A DNA stretch of 64,000 nucleotides, from positions 2,976,001 to 3,040,000 of the forward strand of contig NZ_CP093300.1 of NCBI RefSeq assembly GCF_022812285.1, read 5' to 3'. Of this stretch, positions 8,631 through 17,673 are shown in pieces. Positions within the stretch are counted from its first letter, which is position 1; the number at the start of each line of letters is the position of its first letter. The notes under the pieces are model-generated. The model made no database searches and had not been told where the DNA came from. It saw only the letters and a list, made by a program, of their open reading frames with translations. The stretch comes from Alkalihalobacillus sp. LMS39 (GTDB lineage: Bacteria > Bacillota > Bacilli > Bacillales > Bacillaceae_F). The translations under genes and the position numbers were made by a program.

Positions 8631-9011
8631 ATGACAGATACTTTTCACTCATCAATGCCCATATATAGCCAACTAGCTGAACGTATTAATCGTCAAATTA
8701 TTCGCGGGGAATTAAAGCCTGGTGACAAGCTTCCTTCTGTAAGGGAAATGGGAACTCAGTCTAATGTAAACCCAAACACAGTCCAACGAACATATCGGGA
8801 GTTAGAGGGGATGAAAATTGTGGAAACAAAGCGTGGTCAAGGAACCTTTGTAACAGAAAATCAAGAGATATTAGCGGAAATCAGAGAAGAGTTAAAAAAA
8901 GCGGAAATTTCATCATTTGTCAAAGGAATGCATGAAATGGGGTACTCAAATGAAGAAATTCAAGCTGGTCTTCAAACATTTTTACGAAAGGAAGAAGGTG
9001 GTACACAATGA
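8631..9011 (+). CDS. YtrA-subfamily GntR transcriptional repressor
   Basis: The 126-residue protein has an N-terminal winged helix (PIYSQLAERINRQIIRGELKPG...LPSVREMGTQSNVNPNTVQRTYRELE) and a short helical C-terminal part. That short form defines the YtrA subgroup; larger ligand-binding domains of other GntR proteins are absent. AGAGGTGTAGAACA precedes the ATG. It overlaps the downstream ATPase gene by 4 nt (ATGA). The AGTGTA/TACACT palindrome at the operon promoter is its probable operator. Confidence 0.9.
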   Translation: MTDTFHSSMPIYSQLAERINRQIIRGELKPGDKLPSVREMGTQSNVNPNTVQRTYRELEGMKIVETKRGQGTFVTENQEILAEIREELKKAEISSFVKGMHEMGYSNEEIQAGLQTFLRKEEGGTQ

Positions 9012-9700
9012 TAACAATTTCAAATGTAACGAAACGATATATGACGAAAACAGCTCTTTCCAATATCAATTTACACTTATCAAAAGGGAAAATTATCGGT
9101 TTAATTGGGGAAAATGGCAGTGGTAAGTCAACGACATTAAAATTAATTTCCGGGTTAGTAAAGCCAACAAGTGGAACCGTCGTTGTTAATGAAACAAATG
9201 TCGACCGAAAAATCTCTTCGCAAGTCGCCTATTTATCTGAACTTGATGAGTATTATAGTTTTTATACCGTTGGCCAAACGATAGATTTCTATTCAAGCCA
9301 ATTCACAGATTTTAACACAAAAAAAGCCGAAGAAATTCTCTCCTTTATGAAGTTAGACAAACAAGCAAAGTTAAAACATTTATCAAAAGGGAACCGTGGA
9401 AGATTAAAAATTGTCTTAACCCTTGCACGAGAAGTCCCCGTCATATTATTAGATGAGCCTTTATCTGGACTCGACCCTATGGTGCGAGATTCCATTGTCA
9501 AAGGATTAATTTCCTATATCAATTTAGAGGAACAAACAGTTATCATTACAACACACGAAATCAAAGAAGTAGAATTACTATTAGATGAAGTAATCGCTAT
9601 AAAAAATGGTTCAGTCATTGGTCAATGCAATGTAGAACAGTTACGATTCCAAGAGCATTTAAGTATCGTAGAATGGTTAACGAAAATATATGAAAAGTAA
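9008..9700 (+). CDS. ABC transporter ATP-binding protein (YtrB-like)
   Basis: A 230-residue ATPase with Walker A (GENGSGKST), a signature region altered to LSKGNRGRLKIVLTLA, Walker B (VILLDEPLSGLDP) and the switch His (ITTHE). The signature departs from the usual LSGGQ: LSKGN, as in YtrB-type exporters. It overlaps the repressor gene by 4 nt and completes the operon with the permease at 7841. No second permease or extracellular protein is present, so the operon is a reduced version of ytr. Confidence 0.88.
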   Translation: MITISNVTKRYMTKTALSNINLHLSKGKIIGLIGENGSGKSTTLKLISGLVKPTSGTVVVNETNVDRKISSQVAYLSELDEYYSFYTVGQTIDFYSSQFTDFNTKKAEEILSFMKLDKQAKLKHLSKGNRGRLKIVLTLAREVPVILLDEPLSGLDPMVRDSIVKGLISYINLEEQTVIITTHEIKEVELLLDEVIAIKNGSVIGQCNVEQLRFQEHLSIVEWLTKIYEK

Positions 9701-9724
9701 AAGTGAAGAACATATCTCATTTTT

Positions 9725-9905
9725 GCGGTCAGAGCAGCCGTTATTTGTGAACATGATAGGGTTTTCCGTTTTTTAGCGGTCACAGGAGCGCTTATTCACC
9801 TAAAAGCAACGCTATTCCTAACAATATATTATGATTAACTGCTCCTGTGTCCACCAACGTTCCAAAACGCTAGCAATGTTCACAGATAACGATTTTCCTG
9901 GCCGC
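9725..9905 (+). repeat. R1 repeat, copy B (181 bp)
   Basis: Second R1 copy, same length and orientation as the others. Left arm GCGGTCAGAGCAGCCG...TGTGAACAT, right arm ATGTTCACAGATAACG...GGCCGC. It starts about 25 nt after the stop of the ABC ATPase gene and is followed by a terminator. Confidence 0.85.
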
Positions 9906-9924
9906 TTACTTACCATAAACAACG

Positions 9925-9959
9925 AAAAAAAGCTGTTGATTTATCTCAACGGCTTTTTC
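9925..9959. terminator. bidirectional terminator
   Basis: AAAAGCTGTTGA and TCAACGGCTTTTT form a stem with one mismatch around TTTATC, with A and T tracts on the two sides. It separates the plus-strand ABC operon and R1 copy from the minus-strand phosphatase gene. Confidence 0.78.
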
Positions 9960-9969
9960 TCTGCCTTGT

Positions 9970-10617
9970 TTAAAATATATTTTGTAAACGGAGATATTCT
10001 CGGACTTCATTAAAATCATTGACAGGTACAAATGGAACTTCTTTTTCTTTTAATATCGCAATAAGTGCTGCTTTAGCAAATGTCACATCCGCATAAACAG
10101 CTGGATGGGAGTCGGGCTCACTGTCTCCAAAAAAATAAATCGTTTCATATTCTTTTTTCATTTGTTGGATGACTTTTGCTTTATCAATCCCATATCGCTT
10201 CGAATATGTAGGGGCATTCTCATTTAATGTGAGATGGATATTATTGTCATGAAAATAACCTTTATTTGAAATAACATCAACATTTTCTATTCCGTAGTGT
10301 GAAAGAATATGCTGAATATAATAATCTGTTCCTGCACTTAAAATATAAAAATCCCCACCACTTCGCTGAACATCCCGGATAAATTGAGGTACAGCCTCAT
10401 CAATTTGTAAGCTAACAATATCTTCAATTATTTTCACTTCTTCTTGATGAATGGATGAAAAAACCGTTTGTAAAAATTCAATATCGAGCAATTCTTCCGC
10501 TTTCCACTTTTTAAAAAGGTCATGCCCTTCTTCAAAGTATTTTTTTATAACAAGCCAATAAAAATCCTCCTTTGATATAGTGCCGTCAAAGTCGGATACG
10601 AAAGCCCATTTTTTCAT
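9970..10617 (-). CDS. MtnX-like HAD-superfamily phosphatase
   Basis: A 215-residue protein with the HAD motif I near its start (FVSDFDGTIS, nucleophile Asp9 and Asp11), motif II region (YILSAGTDYYI) and motif III/IV (YFFGDSEPDSHPA). The small cap between motifs I and II, the length and 'DFDGTISKEDFYWLV' resemble MtnX, the HK-MTPenyl-1-P phosphatase of methionine salvage. No other mtn genes are nearby, so its substrate is uncertain and a general HAD-IB phosphatase role is possible. GGAGGG lies 5 nt before the ATG. Confidence 0.7.
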   Translation of the reverse strand: MKKWAFVSDFDGTISKEDFYWLVIKKYFEEGHDLFKKWKAEELLDIEFLQTVFSSIHQEEVKIIEDIVSLQIDEAVPQFIRDVQRSGGDFYILSAGTDYYIQHILSHYGIENVDVISNKGYFHDNNIHLTLNENAPTYSKRYGIDKAKVIQQMKKEYETIYFFGDSEPDSHPAVYADVTFAKAALIAILKEKEVPFVPVNDFNEVREYLRLQNIF

Positions 10618-10635
10618 CTTTTCCCTCCTCGATTT

Positions 10636-11106
10636 TTATACGGTTATATCCCAATATAGCACAACAACAAAAATCATATATAAAACTAATAAACCAAGAG
10701 CTAAAAACACGCCTGCAGTAGAAGTTCCCCCTTCTTTTTTTACTGTTGTTTCACGGCGTTCTTCTGGGATAGATTGAATTTGTTCAACTATCTGTTCTAC
10801 TCTTTTCTTATAAAGGGCATTCCCCTTGATTCCGAAAAACAAAGCAACCATCCCTCCGATTATGTTGTCAATCACAGGTGGGTAATATGGCCATACAATT
10901 CTCATGATGACATCTAACGAAACAAAAAAACCAAACAGGAGAAACATCACTTTATACATTTTTCGATATCCTAGCCAACATACCGATAAGAAAAATGCAG
11001 CCCAGTTCCACGATAGGTCCTTTTGCCATTTTGTTGCATACCAATCATATTTTTCCCCAACAAAGCTTTCCTTTAACTTCTCATTACAGTTTTTAATTTC
11101 ATTCAT
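10636..11106 (-). CDS. DUF2628-family membrane protein
   Basis: About 156 residues from ATG 11106, which has GAAGGAG 11 nt upstream; an in-frame ATG at 11151 has no ribosome-binding site. A hydrophilic N-terminus with a KWQKDLSWNWAAFFLSVCWLGYRKMYK motif leads into two or three membrane segments. That motif is the hallmark of DUF2628 proteins, whose function is unknown. A short charged loop precedes a last membrane helix at the C-terminus. Confidence 0.75.
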   Translation of the reverse strand: MNEIKNCNEKLKESFVGEKYDWYATKWQKDLSWNWAAFFLSVCWLGYRKMYKVMFLLFGFFVSLDVIMRIVWPYYPPVIDNIIGGMVALFFGIKGNALYKKRVEQIVEQIQSIPEERRETTVKKEGGTSTAGVFLALGLLVLYMIFVVVLYWDITV

Positions 11107-11173
11107 TATCTTGTTTGCTCCTTCTACGAATTCTACTTTTATAGTAAGCATTTAATCCGAAAAGAGCAATTTA

Positions 11174-11581
11174 TTATTTTTTAAACTCGGCTTGATAAGA
11201 GTTATATCCCGCATGAACTGAAACGAGTGTATCTGCATAGCCAACTAACCGATTTACAATCTCATCCGTAATGGCATAAACGAAAGTATACATGTCTTCT
11301 TTCCATAAGTTCGAGTCATCGAAGATAACAGTCGTATTGACAAAGATATCTCTGTTTCCTTGCAACTCATAATGAATAATGACTTTTATTGCAGCTCCTC
11401 TATATTTCGGTTCTTGATAGGAAGGCAAAAACACATACCATTCTTCAGCAGTTGCTGAACGAAAATTTTTCGTGAATTTCATTTTTTCAATTTCAGCTTT
11501 CGCATGGCTTTGCTTTATATCATATATATTCACCTTTTTTGCACCCCATTTGTTCCGAATCAAGGCAACAAAAATGACCAC
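11174..11581 (-). CDS. hypothetical protein, translationally coupled to the acidic protein upstream
   Basis: Up to 135 residues. The GTG start at 11581 shares a base with the upstream stop (TAGTG), suggesting coupling. A later GTG start near residue 17, after a weak AAAAAAGG, is also possible. The middle reads EEWYVFLPSYQEPKYRGAAIKVIIHYELQG. The fold looks mixed alpha/beta and there is no signal or membrane segment. I do not recognise it; its pairing with the acidic protein is the only functional hint. Confidence 0.5.
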   Translation of the reverse strand: MVIFVALIRNKWGAKKVNIYDIKQSHAKAEIEKMKFTKNFRSATAEEWYVFLPSYQEPKYRGAAIKVIIHYELQGNRDIFVNTTVIFDDSNLWKEDMYTFVYAITDEIVNRLVGYADTLVSVHAGYNSYQAEFKK

Positions 11582-12249
11582 TATTCGTGGTCAAATCCGT
11601 CCATTTCATCCATATGGCCTTCGATTAGTTCGATAATCGTCCCTGCTTCTTCTTTACTAAAAATAAAGTCAGATTCATCCTCAATGACGGTGTCATCCTC
11701 TGTTACAATTCGATTTACTCTACGAAGGACACCATCACCTGTTTCTTGGACAATTCCGAATCGATAAGCGACCTCAACCTCGTCTAAATAAGAATAAGCT
11801 AGAACTTCAGGTGTTGTCCAATCAACATCAATGATAACTTCCTCAAACGTTCCTTCTTCCAACTCTTCACTATCAACATACACGCCCTCTTCTTCATATT
11901 CATCACTTTCCACTATTTCTTCATCTACTAATTCATAAGCATCGATTGCGTCATGGAACGTTTCATGCACAACATCGATAATATCATCTATATCATCAAG
12001 AATGATTCGTGCTGTATGTTCTGTTTCTAAATCATATTCAACGATATAAAATTCTTCGTTATGAGGGTCAAATAATAAGGAACAAAAATAATCACGTTCA
12101 CCATCATCAAGTTCGATATAACACTCGATTTTCGGATGCTTTGCCGCACGGTCAATTTGGATTTGGCCCACATCATCATATTGTTCACAAATCGATTCCA
12201 TACTATCTTGCAACTCAGAACATACACGATCAAACCATTCTAAAGACAT
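11581..12249 (-). CDS. very acidic hypothetical protein
   Basis: A 222-residue cytoplasmic-looking protein with Asp/Glu-rich stretches (VDEEIVESDEYEEEGVYVD, SEELEEGTFEEVIIDV) and few basic residues. The ATG at 12249 is preceded by AGTAGGG. No catalytic motif was recognised. The N-terminal part (QIDRAAKHPKIECYIELDDG) looks folded, then an acidic linker leads to a second small domain. It forms a probable two-gene unit with the following minus-strand gene. Function unknown. Confidence 0.6.
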   Translation of the reverse strand: MSLEWFDRVCSELQDSMESICEQYDDVGQIQIDRAAKHPKIECYIELDDGERDYFCSLLFDPHNEEFYIVEYDLETEHTARIILDDIDDIIDVVHETFHDAIDAYELVDEEIVESDEYEEEGVYVDSEELEEGTFEEVIIDVDWTTPEVLAYSYLDEVEVAYRFGIVQETGDGVLRRVNRIVTEDDTVIEDESDFIFSKEEAGTIIELIEGHMDEMDGFDHE

Positions 12250-12438
12250 ATCATATCCCTACTTTCTGTAATTAGTCTTCTATAGAGTACGTTATTTTCC
12301 TCACTTTACCCATTCCATAAAAAGGAAAAAAATCCTGATATACTTATCCTTTCATATTCCAGTAACCCCCTAGTACCTATTCATTGTTATATCGAATATG
12401 ATTAAATAAAAATCTACTAGTTTGAGAGGAATAAAACG

Positions 12439-14772
12439 ATGAAAAGAACTTTCATTTTTTTCGCAATCCTACTATTATTTTGCTGCTCTATTCCTTTGCC
12501 TTCTGCGCACGCCTCTGTTGAACAACCTTTGATGAGGGTTAAACTTGTAAACTATGTAAAAAATACATCACAATTAACAGTATCGTTTAGCGGAAACTAT
12601 ATGATAAACGAAACATTTTCCATTCCATCAGGAAAGACATACCAAATGCGAATCGTTAACAACGAACTCGTTTTATTTGATGGAACACATCAAGTCTTTA
12701 GAGGAGAAAGAATTTCATTTGTACCATCCCACTACAATGAATCTCATCTCATCAAGATTAACAATCGACCATACCTAGGAACAATATTATTCCAAATTGA
12801 AAACTCATTTATTCGTCCAATGAACACGATTCCGCTAGAAGACTATGTAAAAGGTGTTGTCCCAGCAGAAATGCCTGCTTCATGGAATCAAGAAGCATTA
12901 AAAGCTCAAGCAGTTGCAGCGAGAACGTATGCCCGCAAACATCAACGGTCTGTCATTGATGATACGATTCATTATCAAGTGTATAGTGGCTATGCATGGC
13001 ACCCGAATAGTACAAAAGCCGTCGTCGATACAATGGGACAAACGCTTACATTTAACAATGCTCTTATCGATGCTGTATATTCTTCTAGTAATGGCGGGAT
13101 AACAGAGTCAAACGCTAATGTTTGGAATGGGACAAGCTTACTTTATTTCCCGATACAACAAGATTCCTTTGACTCTATTGACCCGTGGAGCTTTACGTTA
13201 GCAACAACACAAATCGAACTCTCCAACTTAGATGTTACCAAACCCGAAGTTTGGTGGGATTCTACAAGAGAAGTCGATACAACCATTTCTGCGAATATTA
13301 AAACATGGCTTCAAACCAATGGCTATGCGAATCAAGACATAAAGCTTGTTTCGATTCCCGTTTTACAGCTAACTAATCCTGGGACTGGCGGGCGTGTTCG
13401 AAATGGAGCTATTAAAATCGATTTCTTCCTCAGAGATAGAGGAACAAAAGAATTTTCTAGAAATACAGACGGAACACTTAAACTGCATACAGTCCATTTT
13501 ACAAATACGTCAGCACAACGAATTCGAGCTATGATTGGGATTAATTTCATTCGAAGCTACCTCGTTGATCAAGTAACCGAACAAAACAACCGTATCATCG
13601 TTCGCGGGAGAGGATTTGGTCATGGTGTTGGCTTAAGTCAATACGGTGCAAAAAACCGAGCAGATGCAGGACATTCCTATGCACAAATATTAGGGTTTTA
13701 TTACCCGCATACGACACTCACACCGAAAATACAATATAACCAACCTTTGATGGGAGGACATCCACCTGTACAGTCAATAGAGGAAACTATCACTAGCCCA
13801 GAAGAAGCTTTACTTGAAATTACGAATGTTCACGTTGATTTTAATCCAACTACAGAACAAATGATTATTCGATATCGTCTAAGCCAAGATGCTCAAATGA
13901 CGATTTCTATTCAAGACTCAACGAATAGAACAATCGCTACCCTTATTCGTGATATGACAAGACCTGCTGGTGATAGAGCGCAATATTGGACTGTGACAAC
14001 CATTCCAAATGGAACGTATACTTTTATCATTGAAGCAAAAACCGCATCCCAAAATAAAATAGCAACAGTCAAGCAGCTATTACAAAAAACAATAACTACA
14101 CCTGAACCGGCTCCGATTGTCGTTGCACCACAACCAAACCCAATCATTTCGCCTTTACCTGTACAACCGATCATTTCTCCCCCACAGCAAGAAACAGCAG
14201 TGGCAAAAGTCGGAACCCAAGTGACAGGGAGAATTAATGTAGCGGTCGCAAATATTAGAAAAAGTGCCTCGACATCCTCCACTATAATCGGGAAAGCAAG
14301 AAGGAATGATACGGTTCAAATCACTGGGCGACAAGGAGAGTTTTACCGGGTTCGAGTTGGAAAAACACGAGGATTTATTCATACGACCCTCGTAACGATC
14401 AATGAAACAATTTCATCAAAAGATAGAAAAACAACGATTATTGTTAACGGAAAAATGGCAACATTAACGAATGAACCGATCAGAAGAAACAAAACGATTT
14501 ATGTTCCATTAAAACAAGCTTCTGAACAAATTGGCTATAAATATAGCTGGAATAAATCAACAAATCGAATAACACTCACTAACCGAACAGACACCATTTC
14601 TATGAGAGTGAATCAAAAACAAGCGACTGTAAATCATCGGAACCGCGCGCTAACACATCAACCAGAGATTTTAAATTCAAATGTTTTTGTCTCTTTACGG
14701 ACATTACGTGAGACGACAATGGCGAGGACACACTGGGACTCAAAAGCAAATGTAATTTGGATAACGAAGTGA
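12439..14772 (+). CDS. secreted SpoIID/LytB-domain protein with SH3b and copper-amine-oxidase-N domains
   Basis: A 777-residue exported protein. A signal peptide (MKRTFIFFAILLLFCCSIPLP...AHA) covers the first ~27 residues. A SpoIID/LytB domain follows, with VVPAEMPASWNQEALKAQA and GRGFGHGVGLSQYGAKNRADAG, the peptide-stripped-glycan-binding/lytic core. A FlgD-like Ig segment is at about 450-540. A Pro-rich linker, an SH3b domain (about 590-655) and a C-terminal copper-amine-oxidase-N-like domain (about 665-777) complete it. It probably acts on cell-wall glycan during vegetative growth: it has extra wall-binding modules and is not near spoIID-type sporulation genes. Confidence 0.85.
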   Translation: MKRTFIFFAILLLFCCSIPLPSAHASVEQPLMRVKLVNYVKNTSQLTVSFSGNYMINETFSIPSGKTYQMRIVNNELVLFDGTHQVFRGERISFVPSHYNESHLIKINNRPYLGTILFQIENSFIRPMNTIPLEDYVKGVVPAEMPASWNQEALKAQAVAARTYARKHQRSVIDDTIHYQVYSGYAWHPNSTKAVVDTMGQTLTFNNALIDAVYSSSNGGITESNANVWNGTSLLYFPIQQDSFDSIDPWSFTLATTQIELSNLDVTKPEVWWDSTREVDTTISANIKTWLQTNGYANQDIKLVSIPVLQLTNPGTGGRVRNGAIKIDFFLRDRGTKEFSRNTDGTLKLHTVHFTNTSAQRIRAMIGINFIRSYLVDQVTEQNNRIIVRGRGFGHGVGLSQYGAKNRADAGHSYAQILGFYYPHTTLTPKIQYNQPLMGGHPPVQSIEETITSPEEALLEITNVHVDFNPTTEQMIIRYRLSQDAQMTISIQDSTNRTIATLIRDMTRPAGDRAQYWTVTTIPNGTYTFIIEAKTASQNKIATVKQLLQKTITTPEPAPIVVAPQPNPIISPLPVQPIISPPQQETAVAKVGTQVTGRINVAVANIRKSASTSSTIIGKARRNDTVQITGRQGEFYRVRVGKTRGFIHTTLVTINETISSKDRKTTIIVNGKMATLTNEPIRRNKTIYVPLKQASEQIGYKYSWNKSTNRITLTNRTDTISMRVNQKQATVNHRNRALTHQPEILNSNVFVSLRTLRETTMARTHWDSKANVIWITK

Positions 14773-14787
14773 ATGATTTGACCGACG

Positions 14788-14827
14788 AGCTATTCCACAA
14801 AAAGTGGGATAGCTTGTTTGTTTTTTT
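14788..14827 (+). terminator. terminator after the SpoIID-domain gene
   Basis: AGCTATTCCAC and GTGGGATAGCT pair around AAAAA and are followed by TGTTTGTTTTTTT. Confidence 0.85.
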
Positions 14828-14936
14828 AAAATAACGACTTTGTTATTCACAATTTATCTAGTTGTGTATGATTTCTGGTTTTTACTCAAATATTAAACGT
14901 ATTCACAAAAATTAGATCTAACAAGGGGGTTTCACT

Positions 14937-16067
14937 ATGAAAATGAACAAATTTTTACTTTGCCTCTTCCTTGTTATTGCTTTTGTAATAACAGGATGTG
15001 GAACAGATGGAGGCGGTGGTGCTCAACCAGAACCAACAGCACCAGAAGATACAGAAGAGGAACAACAACAAGATGAAGCGGCTGGAGATGCAGAAGATTT
15101 TAGAGTCGCTATGGTTACAGATGTCGGTGGAATTGATGACAAATCATTTAATCAATCTGCCTGGGAAGGAATGACCCGTTTTGGGGAAGAGTTTGGGCTA
15201 GAAGAAGGAACAGATTTTAAATACTTACAATCTTCCTCAGAAGCAGAATATGCTCCAAATTTAAATTCACTCGTTCGCGAAGAGTATGACCTTGTTTGGG
15301 CGATTGGATTCTTAATGGGAAATGACGTAAAAACAGTTGCGCAACAACGCCCAGAATCACAGCTAGCGATCGTGGACATGGTTGTTGAAGGCGATGACGG
15401 TGAACTACTTGATAATGTCGCTAATATTACCTTTAAAGAACATGAAGGCTCATTTTTGGTTGGCGTAATTGCAGGACTAACAACGGAAACAAACCAAGTT
15501 GGTTTCTTAGGTGGTGTAGAAGGAGCCTTAATTAAAAAGTTTGAGAATGGCTTTAAAGCTGGTGTCAAAACAGTGAACCCAGATGCAGATGTAATTGTTC
15601 AATATGCAGAATCATTTAACGATGAATCAACAGGACAGCAAATTGCCAATGCCATGTACACTCAAGGTGCAGATATTATTTATCACGCTTCTGGGGGAAC
15701 AGGGAAAGGGCTATTTACAGAAGCTAAAAACAGAAAAAGGAACAATGAAAATGTTTGGGCTATCGGTGTTGACCGTGACCAACATGAAGAAGGACTTCCT
15801 GAAAATGTAACACTTACTTCAATGATTAAGCGTGTGGATAATGCTCTATATGCTGTAAACGAACAAACAATGGAAGGAAATTATCCTGGCGGTGAAATTC
15901 TTGAGTTTGGGTTAGAAGATGAAGCGGTTGGAATTGCTGAAAATACGGAAAATGTAAGTGATGAAGCACAAGAACGTGTTAACGAATATATCGAGCAAAT
16001 TCAAGCCGGTGACATTGAAGTTCCTCAAACAGATGATGAATACGCAGAGTTTATAGAAAATCTTTAA
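14937..16067 (+). CDS. nupN: BMP-family nucleoside-binding lipoprotein of ABC importer
   Basis: A 376-residue lipoprotein (MKMNKFLLCLFLVIAFVITGCG; lipid Cys at 21), followed by a Gly-rich and acidic linker of about 35 residues. The PnrA/Med-type BMP fold shows as VAMVTDVGGIDDKSFNQSAWEG, VGFLGGVEGALIKKFENGF and HASGGTGKGLF. It is first in an ABC operon with ATPase and two permeases in the same order as B. subtilis nupNOPQ (yufNOPQ), a guanosine/nucleoside importer. GGGGGT precedes the ATG. A strong hairpin right after the stop probably reduces downstream transcription so that the binding protein is made in excess. Confidence 0.88.
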   Translation: MKMNKFLLCLFLVIAFVITGCGTDGGGGAQPEPTAPEDTEEEQQQDEAAGDAEDFRVAMVTDVGGIDDKSFNQSAWEGMTRFGEEFGLEEGTDFKYLQSSSEAEYAPNLNSLVREEYDLVWAIGFLMGNDVKTVAQQRPESQLAIVDMVVEGDDGELLDNVANITFKEHEGSFLVGVIAGLTTETNQVGFLGGVEGALIKKFENGFKAGVKTVNPDADVIVQYAESFNDESTGQQIANAMYTQGADIIYHASGGTGKGLFTEAKNRKRNNENVWAIGVDRDQHEEGLPENVTLTSMIKRVDNALYAVNEQTMEGNYPGGEILEFGLEDEAVGIAENTENVSDEAQERVNEYIEQIQAGDIEVPQTDDEYAEFIENL

Positions 16068-16069
16068 AA

Positions 16070-16107
16070 GGTCACTGTCACCACCTTGGTGACAGTCCCC
16101 TTTTTTT
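16070..16107 (+). terminator. intra-operon terminator/attenuator hairpin
   Basis: ACTGTCACC and GGTGACAGT form a perfect 9-bp stem with loop ACCTT, followed by CCCC and TTTTTTT. It lies 3 nt after the binding-protein stop and 37 nt before the ATPase start. Confidence 0.8.
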
Positions 16108-16143
16108 ATCGTTCGTGTGTTTTTCAATAGGAGGTGAATTGGC

Positions 16144-17673
16144 GTGGACTATGTCATTGAAATGCGCCACATTCGAAAAGAATTCCCTGGTATCGTCGCA
16201 AATGATAACATTACCCTCCAGCTGAAAAAAGGTGAAATCCATGCCTTACTTGGAGAAAATGGAGCTGGCAAATCAACCTTAATGAATGTTTTATTCGGTT
16301 TATATCAGCCTGAACAAGGTGAAATTTTTGTTAAAGGAAAAAAAATGAACATTACCGACCCGAATATAGCGAATCAATTAGGAATCGGAATGGTCCATCA
16401 ACATTTTATGTTAATCGATAAATTCACTGTTGCTGAAAATATTATTCTCGGGAAAGAGCCAACAACCTATGGAAAAATTAATATAAAAGAAGCCGCTAAC
16501 GAAGTGGAACGAATATCTAAACAATACGGTCTTGCCGTTCATCCATATGAAAAAGTAGAGCATATCTCTGTTGGGATGCAGCAACGTGTAGAGATTTTAA
16601 AAACACTGTATCGTGGTGCAGACATTTTAATTTTTGATGAACCGACAGCCGTTTTAACACCACAAGAAATTAAAGAACTTATGCAAATTATGAAAAAGCT
16701 CGTAGCTGAAGGAAAATCAATAATATTAATAACTCATAAATTAAAAGAAATCATGGAAGTTTGCGACCGATGTACAGTCATTCGTCGTGGGAAAGGAATT
16801 GGGACTGTTGATGTTGCTTCATCTTCTCCTAAGGATCTCGCTGCAATGATGGTCGGACGAGAGGTGAACTTTACTGTAGAAAAAGAACAAGCGAATCCAA
16901 CACATCCTGTCCTGTCAATTAAAAACCTTGTTGTGAAAGATTCTCGGGGCGTCGCTGCGCTTAAACAACTTGAATTAGAAGTAAAAGCCGGTGAGATTGT
17001 CGGGATTGCCGGTGTCGAAGGAAACGGTCAAACAGAGCTAATCGAAGCCATCACAGGGCTTGCTTCAAAAGATAGCGGTGAAATTAAATTAAACGATAAA
17101 GAGATTTCAACTTTCACTCCTCGACAAGTGACTAGAGCTGGGGTTGGCCATATACCACAAGATCGTCATAAACATGGTCTTGTCCTTAATTTTACGGTCG
17201 GAGAAAATATGGTGTTGCAAACCTATGACCAACCACCGTTCTCCAAGTCAGGTGTACTTAATTACCGAGCCATTTATGATAAAGCAAGAAAACTTATTGA
17301 TGATTATGATGTTCGTACCCCTAGTGAGTATACGTTAGCACGTGCACTTTCAGGCGGAAATCAACAAAAAGCGATTATCGCTCGCGAAGTCGATCGTTCT
17401 CCAGACTTGTTAATTGCCGCTCAACCTACACGTGGTTTGGACGTAGGCGCAATTGAAACGATTCATCGTCGCTTAATAAAAGAACGAGACAGCGGAAAAG
17501 CCGTCTTACTCATTTCCCTTGAACTTGATGAAGTGTTACATGTCAGTGACCGTATTGCCGTTATTTATGAGGGTCAAATTGTAGCGATTGTTGATGCAAA
17601 AGAAACGAATGAAAATGAACTCGGTCTCCTAATGGCTGGAGGTTCTTCGGAAAAGGTTGGTGAAAGCAAGTGA
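16144..17673 (+). CDS. nupO: nucleoside ABC importer ATPase (double ATP-binding cassette)
   Basis: A 509-residue protein with two ABC cassettes. The first has GENGAGKST, the signature region as ISVGMQQRVEI, and LIFDEPTAVLTP. The second has GVEGNGQTE instead of a full Walker A, ALSGGNQQKAII, and LLIAAQPTRGLD. A degenerate second Walker A is normal for this BMP/RbsA-like family. The GTG start at 16144 has AGGAGGTG 7 nt upstream. It overlaps the following permease gene by 4 nt. It energises nucleoside uptake with the neighbouring permeases. Confidence 0.9.
   Translation: MDYVIEMRHIRKEFPGIVANDNITLQLKKGEIHALLGENGAGKSTLMNVLFGLYQPEQGEIFVKGKKMNITDPNIANQLGIGMVHQHFMLIDKFTVAENIILGKEPTTYGKINIKEAANEVERISKQYGLAVHPYEKVEHISVGMQQRVEILKTLYRGADILIFDEPTAVLTPQEIKELMQIMKKLVAEGKSIILITHKLKEIMEVCDRCTVIRRGKGIGTVDVASSSPKDLAAMMVGREVNFTVEKEQANPTHPVLSIKNLVVKDSRGVAALKQLELEVKAGEIVGIAGVEGNGQTELIEAITGLASKDSGEIKLNDKEISTFTPRQVTRAGVGHIPQDRHKHGLVLNFTVGENMVLQTYDQPPFSKSGVLNYRAIYDKARKLIDDYDVRTPSEYTLARALSGGNQQKAIIAREVDRSPDLLIAAQPTRGLDVGAIETIHRRLIKERDSGKAVLLISLELDEVLHVSDRIAVIYEGQIVAIVDAKETNENELGLLMAGGSSEKVGESK

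Noticed and set aside
14828-14936. Purine riboswitch before the nucleoside importer
   Set aside because: The region was read for the conserved purine-aptamer core and nothing matched.
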